A stretch of DNA of 7,525 nt, taken from positions 1 to 7,525 of the forward strand of contig JALURI010000121.1 of assembly GCA_027016965.1 (NCBI GenBank), read 5' to 3'. Positions 1 to 6,200 of this stretch are shown here, piece by piece. The translations under genes and the position numbers were made by a program. Origin of the DNA: Geoglobus sp. (lineage in GTDB: Archaea; Halobacteriota; Archaeoglobi; Archaeoglobales; Archaeoglobaceae). Below the pieces are notes generated by a model. That model saw only the letters and a list, made by a program, of their open reading frames with translations, searched no databases and was not told the origin of the DNA. Positions within the stretch are counted from its first letter, which is position 1. The number at the start of each line of letters is the position of its first letter.

Positions 1-770
1 GTTACATGGTCATCAAAGCTCAGAGTTTCGGTTCTGATAGGTTCAAGATTTCGTAATGAGTCCTTGGTCATGCTTCCAAGCACCACTGTGTGACTGAGAC
101 ATGCGACAAGACAGTTAAATCCTGTAAATGCTGAAATTGAAGCCCCCCCAGAAACTCCTTTCCCCAGGTATCTGCTGTCAAGCATTGAAACAAAAATGTT
201 TCCGTAAATTCCCTCAAGAACTCTTTTCCCTTCAACAATCTTTCCGTAGAATTTGCCCGGATTTCCCTTTTTCATCTCACCTTCCATGAAGGCGAGTGCA
301 TCAAGTTCGACAACTTTTCCATCTACAGTTCCGAGGATTGTTGGTCCCGCAACAACATCGTTGAATGCAACTCTTTCATAATCTTTCAGAAAAAGGGCAT
401 CAACCTCAACTATCCTCAAACTGCCGAAATCACCTCTGCACATTATTGGACTGGCATTTGTTGTTCCCATCGGAATGCAGAGCAGGGGTTTTTCTGGAAG
501 TGCTGATGCCGCATCACTTGCAGTTCCATCTCCACCAAAAATAGATATTATGTCTGCTTTTTTATCAAGAACTTTCACAAGCCTCACAGTATCATTTCTG
601 TCGTAGGTTCTCTCTATCTCAACCACCTCAGCCTTTTTGAAATAATTCTCACCAAGATTATCCTGTCCTGTGATTATTTCATCAGGTTTGAGCTTTTCAA
701 CAGCTGAGCGTATCAGTTCCACATTCGGACCTTTTCCTGCTTTTGGATTGACGATAACACCGAGTCTCAT
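1..770 (-). CDS. ATP-NAD kinase / AcoX-like kinase family protein, 3' end cut by window edge
   Basis: Translating the minus strand by eye from the ATG at 770-768 gives 256 residues with no stop before the window edge, so the C-terminus is missing. The N-terminus MRLGVIVNPKAGKG is the nucleotide-binding opening of the NAD kinase / diacylglycerol kinase fold. GGDGT lies at residues 79-83, and the P-x-G-T-x-N type loop PMGTTNASP at about 100-108. This order fits the archaeal predicted ATP-NAD kinase group (COG3199, AcoX-like) better than canonical NAD kinase. The expected reaction is ATP- or polyphosphate-dependent phosphorylation of NAD or a related small molecule in the cytoplasm; the substrate cannot be read from sequence. 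It is transcribed divergently from the Memo gene 37 bases away. A TATA-like TTAAATAC about 30 bases before the ATG and no ribosome binding site suggest a leaderless mRNA. The family call is firm, the substrate is not. Confidence 0.85.
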   Translation of the reverse strand, partial: MRLGVIVNPKAGKGPNVELIRSAVEKLKPDEIITGQDNLGENYFKKAEVVEIERTYDRNDTVRLVKVLDKKADIISIFGGDGTASDAASALPEKPLLCIPMGTTNASPIMCRGDFGSLRIVEVDALFLKDYERVAFNDVVAGPTILGTVDGKVVELDALAFMEGEMKKGNPGKFYGKIVEGKRVLEGIYGNIFVSMLDSRYLGKGVSGGASISAFTGFNCLVACLSHTVVLGSMTKDSLRNLEPIRTETLSFDDHV

Positions 771-807
771 GGCAAATGTTTATTTAGAAAAAGAGGTATT
801 TAAGATT
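771..807. promoter_or_regulatory. Compact divergent promoter region for the kinase and Memo genes
   Basis: Only 37 bases separate the two divergent ATG codons. On plus, TTTATTTAG (779-787) lies about 25 bases before the Memo ATG. On minus, TTAAATAC (complement of 797-804) lies about 30 bases before the kinase ATG. Both are AT-rich TATA-like boxes at the distance expected for archaeal leaderless transcripts. A Shine-Dalgarno-like GAGGT at 793-797, ten bases before the Memo ATG, leaves open a leadered Memo mRNA from a start further upstream. Inferred from position and composition only. Confidence 0.5.
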
Positions 808-1596
808 ATGAGATACCCGAAGTATGCCGGCTCATTTTATCCATCAAATCCGGAATCACTGCTTGCAATGCTCTCTGAATTTACAGAAAAAGGGATAGAG
901 AGTGAGGATGTAATTGCCGTAGTCTCACCCCATGCAGGCTACATATACTCAGGAAGGACTGCCGGAAGGGTTCATTCCGTATTAAAGGATACTGAAACCT
1001 ACATAGTGCTGGGTCCGAATCACACAGGTTACGGCATGCCATTGGCTGTTTCAAGAGAAGAGTGGCTCACCCCCATAGGATCGGTAAAATCTGATGGTGA
1101 GTTCGTTGATGCCATGCCGAAGATTGCGGTTACTCCTGATGAAATGGCTTTTGCAGAGGAGCACAGCCTTGAGGTTCAGCTTCCCTTTCTCCAGTATCTG
1201 CATGATGATTTCAGAATTGTGGCAATATGCATGGGAATGCAGGATGAGGAAAGTGCAAAAGATGTGGCTGATGAGATAATAAAAGCTCATGAAGAAACAG
1301 GAAAAAGCTTTGCAGTTGTTGCATCAAGCGACATGCATCATTACCTGCCTGACGAGGAGTGCAGAAAGAGAGATGAGGTTATTATTGAAGCCATAGAGAG
1401 CATGGATGTCAGGAAATTTTACAGAACAATTTACGAAATGCAGGCAAGTGTTTGCGGGTATGGACCAATAGCTGTTGCAATGCGCATTGCAAATCACTTT
1501 GATGCAAGAGCTGAACTCATTCATTACTCCACAAGCGGTGATGTGGCTGACAAGAGCTTTGTTGTTGGATATGCAGGAGTGGCCTTCATCCTGTAA
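808..1596 (+). CDS. amrB: Memo family protein (AmmeMemoRadiSam system protein B)
   Basis: A 262-residue protein beginning MRYPKYAGSFYPSNP, the usual Memo family opening. The open frame extends upstream to 670, but those 46 residues overlap the divergent kinase gene and lack family similarity, so I start at 808. Conserved blocks are SPHAGYIYSG (His42), LGPNHTGYG (His72), EHSLEVQLPFL (117-128), SSDMHHY (173-179) and SVCGYGPI (Cys216). His42, His72 and Cys216 match the metal/active-site positions described for human MEMO1. The length is normal for the family. Memo proteins are related to extradiol dioxygenases; in many archaea and bacteria they travel with AMMECR1 and a radical SAM protein, but neither partner is next to it here. 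The radical SAM gene 3.3 kb away is Taw1, a different family. It is probably cytoplasmic with no signal peptide, and its biochemical role is unresolved. It is followed by a T-rich stretch and then the oxidoreductase gene. Confidence 0.93.
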   Translation: MRYPKYAGSFYPSNPESLLAMLSEFTEKGIESEDVIAVVSPHAGYIYSGRTAGRVHSVLKDTETYIVLGPNHTGYGMPLAVSREEWLTPIGSVKSDGEFVDAMPKIAVTPDEMAFAEEHSLEVQLPFLQYLHDDFRIVAICMGMQDEESAKDVADEIIKAHEETGKSFAVVASSDMHHYLPDEECRKRDEVIIEAIESMDVRKFYRTIYEMQASVCGYGPIAVAMRIANHFDARAELIHYSTSGDVADKSFVVGYAGVAFIL

Positions 1597-1603
1597 TTTC
1601 TGA

Positions 1604-1619
1604 CTTTTAACTCTTTTTT
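1604..1619 (+). terminator. T-rich putative terminator after the Memo gene
   Basis: Eight bases after the Memo stop codon the plus strand becomes T-rich, with a TTTT run (1604-1607) and six consecutive T (1614-1619), and no hairpin in front. This is the form typical of archaeal intrinsic termination. The next gene has its own TATA-like box immediately after, which supports separate transcription units. Confidence 0.4.
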
Positions 1620-1630
1620 CTCAAAAAATG

Positions 1631-1638
1631 TTATATCT
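1631..1638 (+). promoter_or_regulatory. TATA-like box of the oxidoreductase gene
   Basis: TTATATCT, preceded by an A-rich stretch (1623-1628), is centred about 24 bases before the ATG at 1659. That spacing puts the expected transcription start on or next to the ATG, favouring a leaderless mRNA and the ATG at 1659 over the in-frame GTG at 1653. Confidence 0.5.
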
Positions 1639-1658
1639 TTTCTGAGTTTAGAGTGGTC

Positions 1659-3716
1659 ATGGAAGTTGTCAAAACAGCATGCGAGCTGTGTGCATGGAGC
1701 TGTGGGATGGATGTTCATGTTGAAAATGGGAAGATTACAAGGGTTAGTGGAATGAAAGAGCATCCCCTCAACAGTGGCAGGCTTTGCCCGAAGGGGAGCA
1801 TCTCTCCGGACTACGTTTATTCAAATGATAGAGTAACGCATCCCATGATAAAAGAAGGAACAAAATGGAAGAAAATTGAATGGGATTATGCCATTGATCT
1901 TTTTGTTGAGAACTTGAAGGAGATAAGAGAAACTGACCCAAGGTCATTTGCAACGATCATCGGAATGCCCATTCTACTTGGCGGATCATCAACTGTTGGG
2001 TTCATCAGAAGATTCATGGATGTTTTTGGAAGTCCGAACTGCTTCTCCCCAGAGAGCATGTGTTACAGGCATGAGATAATTGGCTACATCCTCACACTGG
2101 GAAAATTTCCGGTTGCAGATCCTGAGAATTCAAACTGCATAGTTGTCTGGGCTCACAATCCTCATGCTTCAAAACCTCCCCTTGCATGGATGATTGAAAA
2201 GGCAAGAAAAAGAGGAGCGACGCTCATTGTAATTGATCCGAGAAAAACAAAGGTTGCCGAGATGGCAGACATTCATGCAGCAATAAAGCCCGGAAGCGAC
2301 ACATATCTTGCTGTGGGCATGATGAAGGTCATTGTCCAAGAGGAACTTTACGATAGAGATTTTGTAACCAAATTCTGCCATGGATTTAACAGACTTAAAG
2401 AGTTTGTGTCCCGCTACTCTATTGAAGAAATAGCGGAAAAAACATGGGTTGATGAAAATACAATAGCAGAGATTGCAAGGAAATTTGCAAAAACAAAACC
2501 TGCATGCATAGTTCAGGGTGTCAATGCTCTTGATCAGGTCCCAACTGGCATACAGAATGCGAGAAGTATTGCAATTCTCCATGCCATCACAGGCAATGTG
2601 GATGTGAAGGGCGGGTTTGTGAGAGCATCAAGAGTCCATACAAGAAATCTCAGATTGCATGATCTCCTTCCTGACACTCCCCTTGGAATAGAAAAGCATC
2701 CTTTCTTCTACCAGATATGGCAGACTCATCTTGGCGAAGGACAGGGAATGTATCTCTACGATGCGATTCTGAAAGGAGAACCGTATCAGGTAAAAACTCT
2801 GTTCATTGCAGGCTCCAATCCCGTCCTGACATGGCCTGAGTCAGTCAGGACAGTTGAAATGCTGCAGAAGGTTGATTTTCTGGCGGTGATGGACATATTC
2901 ATGACAGAAACTGCAAAGCATGCCGATCTCTTTCTTCCGGCAACAACATTCCTTGAGAGACTTGAACTTGTTGACTATTACAGCGTGATCTTTGGAATTC
3001 CGTACATGATGCTAAGAAAGAAAACAGTAGAGCCGATTGGTGATGCGAAAAGCGATGTCGAGTTCTGGCTTGAGATTGCGAGAAGGATGGGGTATGACGG
3101 GCATTTTCCATGGAAAAGTGTCGAGGAGGTGGTAGACTGGGTTCTCGAACCAACAGGCTACAGCGTTGAAGATCTGACCGGAAAATATCCATCAGGCGTG
3201 TGGACAGGAGAGGTAAGGTACGGAGAGTATATTAGAAGAGGTTTCAGAACCCCAAGCGGCAAGGTTGAGCTTTACTCAGATACCCTGGCTGGAATGGGAT
3301 ACGATCCCCTCCCTGCACCAAAGGATCCTGTTCTTGAACTTTACGGCAATGAGATCTCAAAAGACTTTCCGCTTATACTGACCACCGGCTCAAGGAATGT
3401 TTATTTTACCCATTCACAGCTGAGAAACGTCGAAAGGATGAGAAAGTTGTTGCCTGAACCATACGCAGAGATAAATCCGGAAACCGCTAAGAAATACGGA
3501 GTAAGAAATGAAGAGCTCATTATCGTTTCAACGGAATACGGCAGCATAAGGATAAAGGCAAAGGTCACCGACGAAATTGTCCCTGACGTAATAAACATTC
3601 CCCACGGATGGAGAGAGGCAAATGTTAATGCTCTAACACCAAGCAGACCAGCAGACCCGATTTCTGGATGTCCACTTCTCAAATCAGTTCCAGCCAGAAT
3701 ATCTAAGGCTTCATAG
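1659..3716 (+). CDS. Molybdopterin (Mo/W-bis-MGD) oxidoreductase catalytic subunit
   Basis: A 685-residue member of the DMSO reductase / formate dehydrogenase superfamily. The N-terminal [4Fe-4S] domain has Cys8, Cys11, Cys15 and Cys43 (C-x2-C-x3-C-x27-C, ending GRLCPKG). Central molybdopterin blocks follow: WAHNPHASKPP, LIVIDPRKTKVAEMADIH, then KPGSDTYLAVGM and AGSNPVLTWPES. The C-terminal dinucleotide-binding domain starts near residue 569 (FPLILTTGSRN) and closes with DPISGCPLLKSVPARI. Cys135 in PESMCYRHE sits where the metal-ligand Cys or Sec of this superfamily usually lies (near residue 140), suggesting cysteine ligation. There is no twin-arginine signal peptide, so the enzyme is probably cytoplasmic. 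Thiosulfate/polysulfide reductase-like, formate dehydrogenase-like and acetylene hydratase-like enzymes share this layout, and the substrate cannot be assigned. No Fe-S or membrane subunit is adjacent; a putative regulator follows 92 bases downstream. The ATG at 1659 is preferred over GTG at 1653 from the TATA spacing. Confidence 0.92.
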   Translation: MEVVKTACELCAWSCGMDVHVENGKITRVSGMKEHPLNSGRLCPKGSISPDYVYSNDRVTHPMIKEGTKWKKIEWDYAIDLFVENLKEIRETDPRSFATIIGMPILLGGSSTVGFIRRFMDVFGSPNCFSPESMCYRHEIIGYILTLGKFPVADPENSNCIVVWAHNPHASKPPLAWMIEKARKRGATLIVIDPRKTKVAEMADIHAAIKPGSDTYLAVGMMKVIVQEELYDRDFVTKFCHGFNRLKEFVSRYSIEEIAEKTWVDENTIAEIARKFAKTKPACIVQGVNALDQVPTGIQNARSIAILHAITGNVDVKGGFVRASRVHTRNLRLHDLLPDTPLGIEKHPFFYQIWQTHLGEGQGMYLYDAILKGEPYQVKTLFIAGSNPVLTWPESVRTVEMLQKVDFLAVMDIFMTETAKHADLFLPATTFLERLELVDYYSVIFGIPYMMLRKKTVEPIGDAKSDVEFWLEIARRMGYDGHFPWKSVEEVVDWVLEPTGYSVEDLTGKYPSGVWTGEVRYGEYIRRGFRTPSGKVELYSDTLAGMGYDPLPAPKDPVLELYGNEISKDFPLILTTGSRNVYFTHSQLRNVERMRKLLPEPYAEINPETAKKYGVRNEELIIVSTEYGSIRIKAKVTDEIVPDVINIPHGWREANVNALTPSRPADPISGCPLLKSVPARISKAS

Positions 3717-3761
3717 CCATTCTTCTGAAAACCATACTTTTAACTTTCACCATTGAATAAC

Positions 3762-3769
3762 ATATATAT
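3762..3769 (+). promoter_or_regulatory. TATA box of the winged-helix regulator gene
   Basis: ATATATAT lies between the oxidoreductase stop and the regulator. Its presence suggests the regulator can be transcribed separately from the upstream gene. A TTG at 3770 that would lengthen the regulator touches this box and so would lie upstream of the expected transcript start near 3790-3795. This is the main reason for choosing the ATG at 3809 as start codon. Confidence 0.5.
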
Positions 3770-3808
3770 TTGAGTCCGGAAATAGTATTCACAATACCTG
3801 AGTTACAA

Positions 3809-4342
3809 ATGCAAGCTGGTGATAGCTTGGATGAAAGCGATCTGAGGAGTCCCATACTCAGACTGGACAGAACAAGAACCCTGTTAATTAAAGAAAAAAT
3901 CAAAAATCCATCTATAACTCTCAAGGAGCTTAGCAGAAGGATGCTATCTGAATATGGCGTAAAAATCAGTCATTCAAGAATAGCAGACATTCTGAGGGAT
4001 ATGAAATCAAGCGGGGTGATAAGAGAGGTTGTGATTCCTAATGAGAATTATTTCATCTTTGCTTTTGTAGAGTTCAGCAGCAAGAATGATAATTTCAAAG
4101 ACTGGAGAAAGACCTACGATTTCCTTAAAAACTCGCCAAATGTAATAATGATACTTCTTGTTGATGGAAACAGAAGATGGAAGGTTCTTGGTGCATTCAG
4201 AAGTTTCAGAGAGGTTACCAGATGGCTTCATGAGTTTGCAGAAAAAAACGGGAAAGAGCTCGACACCCTTGACTTGTCAATCGTTTACAGAATTCATAAG
4301 TTCTCGTTCCCCCATGAACTGGTCAGTCAGGATGAAGAATGA
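3809..4342 (+). CDS. Winged helix-turn-helix regulator, Lrp/AsnC-like
   Basis: A 177-residue protein with an N-terminal DNA-binding segment at about residues 20-75: LLIKEKIKNPSITLKELSRR (helices 1-2), then a recognition-helix region HSRIADILRDMKSSGVIREV that ends in the wing. The remainder (about 81-168) has an alternating strand-helix pattern (FIFAFVEFSS, then a helix, NVIMILLVDG, KVLGAF, a helix, LSIVYRI) like the RAM effector-binding domain of Lrp/AsnC proteins, although similarity to a specific subfamily is weak by eye. The product is presumably a cytoplasmic, oligomeric transcription factor. Its place 92 bases behind the molybdopterin oxidoreductase suggests, but does not show, that it controls that gene or itself. 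The frame stays open upstream to a TTG at 3770, but that codon abuts the TATA box. There is no clear ribosome binding site. The effector is unknown. Confidence 0.8.
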   Translation: MQAGDSLDESDLRSPILRLDRTRTLLIKEKIKNPSITLKELSRRMLSEYGVKISHSRIADILRDMKSSGVIREVVIPNENYFIFAFVEFSSKNDNFKDWRKTYDFLKNSPNVIMILLVDGNRRWKVLGAFRSFREVTRWLHEFAEKNGKELDTLDLSIVYRIHKFSFPHELVSQDEE

Positions 4343-4361
4343 GATCAGTTTGTCCAGGTGA

Positions 4362-4955
4362 CTAAGTGCTGTTTTTAATTCCCTGCATAACCTTCGCAGA
4401 TATCAGATCGGACTTTGTTCTTTCAATGAGATTTCTGGCTGTATCCAGTTTTGGTTTAAGATTGCCTGTCAGCCTGTCATGGAAATCAAATTCAATCAGT
4501 ATGAAGTAAATTTCCTCCATGAGCTCTATTACCCTTTCCACCTTTTCCAGGCTTTCACCTCTAACCATGAGAGTCAGTGCATACCTTCTCAGCTCTCCAA
4601 CACAGTCAGCAAGTCCCGGAAGAACACACTGGGGAATGTTGAGAGGCAGAATATCAGGAAGTTTCAGTTTGTCAACTGCATGGGTAAAAACGTAGGCTTC
4701 AACATACTCCTGAATTGAGTCGTGAGCAAGATAGAAAAGTTCAGGATAATGATTCTGGAACTTCAAAACTTCTCCCAGAATTTTCTCGGCTTTACCAAGA
4801 TGTTCTGATGATTTTTCAGCTTTTCCTGCATGAATGTTTGCTATTGCCTTTGAGCTGTTGAGCCTGAGCTCCCTCGATCTGACTATCAGCTCTTCCCTTG
4901 CCTTTTCCTTTTTTTCCAGCTCTTTTCTGATTTTCTCCAGAAATTCACCTCTCAA
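4362..4955 (-). CDS. Translin / TRAX-like family protein (putative RNA-binding ribonuclease)
   Basis: A 197-residue, almost entirely helical protein. Translin-family signatures are RSRELRLNSSKAIANIHAG (26-44), AHDSIQEYVEAYVFTHAV (77-94), LPGLADCVGELRRYAL (112-127) and FDFHDRLTGNLKPKLDTAR (156-174). Glu83 and Glu86 in QEYVEA, with Asp157 or Asp160, match the acidic residues that form the catalytic centre of TRAX, the nuclease subunit of the eukaryotic C3PO complex. A related A. fulgidus TRAX-like protein is known to assemble into a hollow RNA-handling shell, so this copy may be active. The start is TTG at 4955-4953, with a Shine-Dalgarno-like GGGTGG six bases before it, all inside the end of taw1. 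The 11-base overlap makes this the second gene of a taw1 unit and suggests translational coupling. The N-terminal 25 residues are highly charged and could form a coiled coil. Its RNA target is unknown. Confidence 0.86.
   Translation of the reverse strand: MRGEFLEKIRKELEKKEKAREELIVRSRELRLNSSKAIANIHAGKAEKSSEHLGKAEKILGEVLKFQNHYPELFYLAHDSIQEYVEAYVFTHAVDKLKLPDILPLNIPQCVLPGLADCVGELRRYALTLMVRGESLEKVERVIELMEEIYFILIEFDFHDRLTGNLKPKLDTARNLIERTKSDLISAKVMQGIKNST
4372..4376 (+). terminator. Short T-run, possible terminator of the regulator gene
   Basis: Five consecutive T about 30 bases after the regulator stop codon, lying inside the 3' end of the convergent translin-like gene. The two stop codons are only 19 bases apart, so termination signals of each gene must fall in or near the other. 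Weak evidence: a short run without a hairpin. Confidence 0.25.
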
Positions 4956-5814
4956 GCAAAACCACCCTGCTCACTTCACTTTCATCTCTGACTTCATATC
5001 CTGTGAGGTTTCCAAGCCTTTCAGAAAACGCTCTCACCTGGTTGTGAGATGGCATGGTATTCCTTTCAAGCCTCAGTCTTGAATGGCCGAGGTGCATGTA
5101 TGCCTTCGATTCGATAAAATCGGGCTGGACCCTGTCAACAATTCTGACAAACCTTTCAGGTTCCATATTTATGCCTTTCATCAGGGTCAGCCTTATCACA
5201 GTTCTGGAATCCTTTTCTGCCATGATATCCATAGTTCTCTCTATTCTTTCCCATTGATTTCTGTTCTGAAGTTTTCTGTGGGATTCAGCATTCCACGCTG
5301 TTATGCTGAGATAAAGCTGATATGGTTCAACCTTCTCCACAGCCTTTGGATTGGTTCCATTTGTAACCAGAAAGGTCGTGAAACCATTTTTCCTGTAAAC
5401 ATCCACAAGCTCATCAATTTCTGGATAGAGTGTTGGTTCCCCTATGAGACTTATTGCAACCTGATTTGGTCTGTAAGCCTCTTCAAGCTTTCTCCTGTTC
5501 ACTCCCTCCGTGCCATGAAACCCGCTCAACAGGCGATGCTGGGCTTTCACTGTCGCTTCAAGAATGAACTCGGGTTCGTCCCATTCCATGAACGGTGGCA
5601 TAAGATCAAGGGGTCTCCAGCAGTGAATGCAGGAAAGGTTACATATCAATGCAGGAGACATCTGAAGGCAGCGATGACTTTCTATGCCGTAAAACTTCTG
5701 CTTGTAACAGTAACCCTCATCCTTCAGCGATTTCTTCAGCCACAAGCATGTCTTAACAGCAGAGTGTTTTCCGACTATCTGATATCCTTTAAGCTCTGAA
5801 AGACTTCTGACCAT
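4945..5814 (-). CDS. taw1: tRNA 4-demethylwyosine synthase (radical SAM, TYW1/Taw1)
   Basis: A 289-residue radical SAM enzyme that condenses N1-methylguanosine-37 of tRNA-Phe with a two-carbon unit from pyruvate to form the tricyclic 4-demethylwyosine, the first committed step of wyosine synthesis. The radical SAM cluster is C-x3-C-x2-C at Cys58, Cys62 and Cys65 (CNLSCIHC). The extra [4Fe-4S] cluster specific to TYW1 is given by Cys23, Cys36 and Cys49, each 13 residues apart, as in the Methanocaldococcus enzyme (26/39/52). Lys38 in CYKQKFYG corresponds to Lys41 there, proposed to bind pyruvate. Further blocks are VAISLIGEPTLYPEIDELVD, FLVTNGTNP, and ESKAYMHLGHSRLRL near the C-terminus. Length is normal, and like other archaeal forms it has no flavodoxin domain. 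The ATG at 5814 is about 28 bases after a TATA-like box. The stop overlaps the translin-like gene. Trm5, Taw2 and Taw3 are not in the window. Confidence 0.96.
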   Translation of the reverse strand: MVRSLSELKGYQIVGKHSAVKTCLWLKKSLKDEGYCYKQKFYGIESHRCLQMSPALICNLSCIHCWRPLDLMPPFMEWDEPEFILEATVKAQHRLLSGFHGTEGVNRRKLEEAYRPNQVAISLIGEPTLYPEIDELVDVYRKNGFTTFLVTNGTNPKAVEKVEPYQLYLSITAWNAESHRKLQNRNQWERIERTMDIMAEKDSRTVIRLTLMKGINMEPERFVRIVDRVQPDFIESKAYMHLGHSRLRLERNTMPSHNQVRAFSERLGNLTGYEVRDESEVSRVVLLER

Positions 5815-5837
5815 TCATCCACAATGACTGACGACTG

Positions 5838-5847
5838 TTAAAATAAT
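5838..5847 (-). promoter_or_regulatory. TATA-like box of the taw1 / translin-like unit
   Basis: On minus, TTATTTTAAC is centred about 28 bases before the taw1 ATG, again fitting a leaderless transcript. Between it and the ATG lies CAGTC-GT-CAGTC, a short direct repeat of the pentamer CAGTC, which may be chance. No strong ribosome binding site precedes the ATG. Confidence 0.45.
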
Positions 5848-5872
5848 TTTACCCGGTGATGTTTGAACCATC

Positions 5873-6112
5873 TCAATTAAAACACCCTGTCACATTCAAT
5901 CCTGTACCTTTCTCAATCCACTCTCTGAATAATCCTTTGAAATTATAAACATTGCAGTAACCCAGTTCAACAATCTTTCTTGCTGCAATGGTGCTTGCAG
6001 GGCAGTTTATATCTTCAGAGAGCACATATATTTTCCTATACTCCTCAAAAACATCCTGTATTCCCTCAAATATTGATATTCATGCATGGACTGTGGGTAT
6101 GTGACACAGGAA
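5873..6112 (-). pseudogene. Decayed rhodanese-domain (sulfurtransferase) gene
   Basis: This fills most of the 386 bases between taw1 and the deacylase gene. Reading minus, a 68-codon frame runs from 6079 to the TGA at 5875-5873 and contains NCPASTIAARKIVELGYCNV followed by YNFKGLFREWIEKGTG, the C-terminal half of a rhodanese domain. In the same frame, directly before a TGA at 6082-6080, lie codons for CHIPTVHA, resembling the GHIPGA loop of rhodaneses, and before these a TAG at 6115-6113. No plausible start codon or Asp-x-Arg N-terminal motif was found. Where many rhodaneses with the CPAS motif have a catalytic cysteine, this sequence has serine (YVLSEDINCPAS). Two in-frame stops, a missing N-terminus and the lost cysteine point to a dead gene. 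Its 5' end now overlaps the deacylase promoter region. I am sure of the homology and fairly sure of the decay. Confidence 0.75.
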
Positions 6113-6113
6113 C

Positions 6114-6122
6114 TATTTAATA
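6114..6122 (+). promoter_or_regulatory. Upstream TATA-like box before the deacylase gene
   Basis: TATTTAATA is the best TATA-like match in this gap, but it would start transcription near 6142-6146, giving a leader of about 40-60 bases without a ribosome binding site before either candidate ATG. It may be an alternative to the closer box at 6169-6178. Confidence 0.3.
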
Positions 6123-6168
6123 CCGGCGGGTACAATCGTTTGAAAAGAAGAATGCAGACAAAAAAGAA

Positions 6169-6178
6169 ATGTTTTAAC
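6169..6178 (+). promoter_or_regulatory. TATA-like box that decides the deacylase start codon
   Basis: ATGTTTTAAC is centred about 27 bases before the ATG at 6201 but only about 9 bases before the in-frame ATG at 6183. If this box is used, 6183 lies upstream of the transcript and 6201 becomes the first codon of a leaderless mRNA, in keeping with the other promoters in the window. Confidence 0.4.
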
Positions 6179-6200
6179 CCCTATGGCAGATGTCTGTGTG

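Noticed and set aside
670..807. 46-residue N-terminal extension of the Memo protein
   Set aside because: It overlaps the start of the divergent kinase gene, is antisense to conserved kinase codons, and the Memo family normally begins at the residues encoded from 808.
2169..2582. Minus-strand frame of 137 codons inside the oxidoreductase gene
   Set aside because: Cysteine- and phenylalanine-rich translation typical of antisense shadows, and it lies wholly within conserved molybdopterin-domain coding sequence.
5083..5799. Long plus-strand open frame of 238 codons opposite taw1
   Set aside because: It is antisense to a gene with all TYW1 cysteines and motifs in place; its own translation shows no recognisable domain, and it starts inside another gene.
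6080..6082. In-frame TGA in the rhodanese remnant as a selenocysteine codon
   Set aside because: A second stop (TAG) lies eleven codons upstream, the N-terminal motif is missing, and no selenocysteine machinery or SECIS-like structure is visible; decay is the simpler reading.
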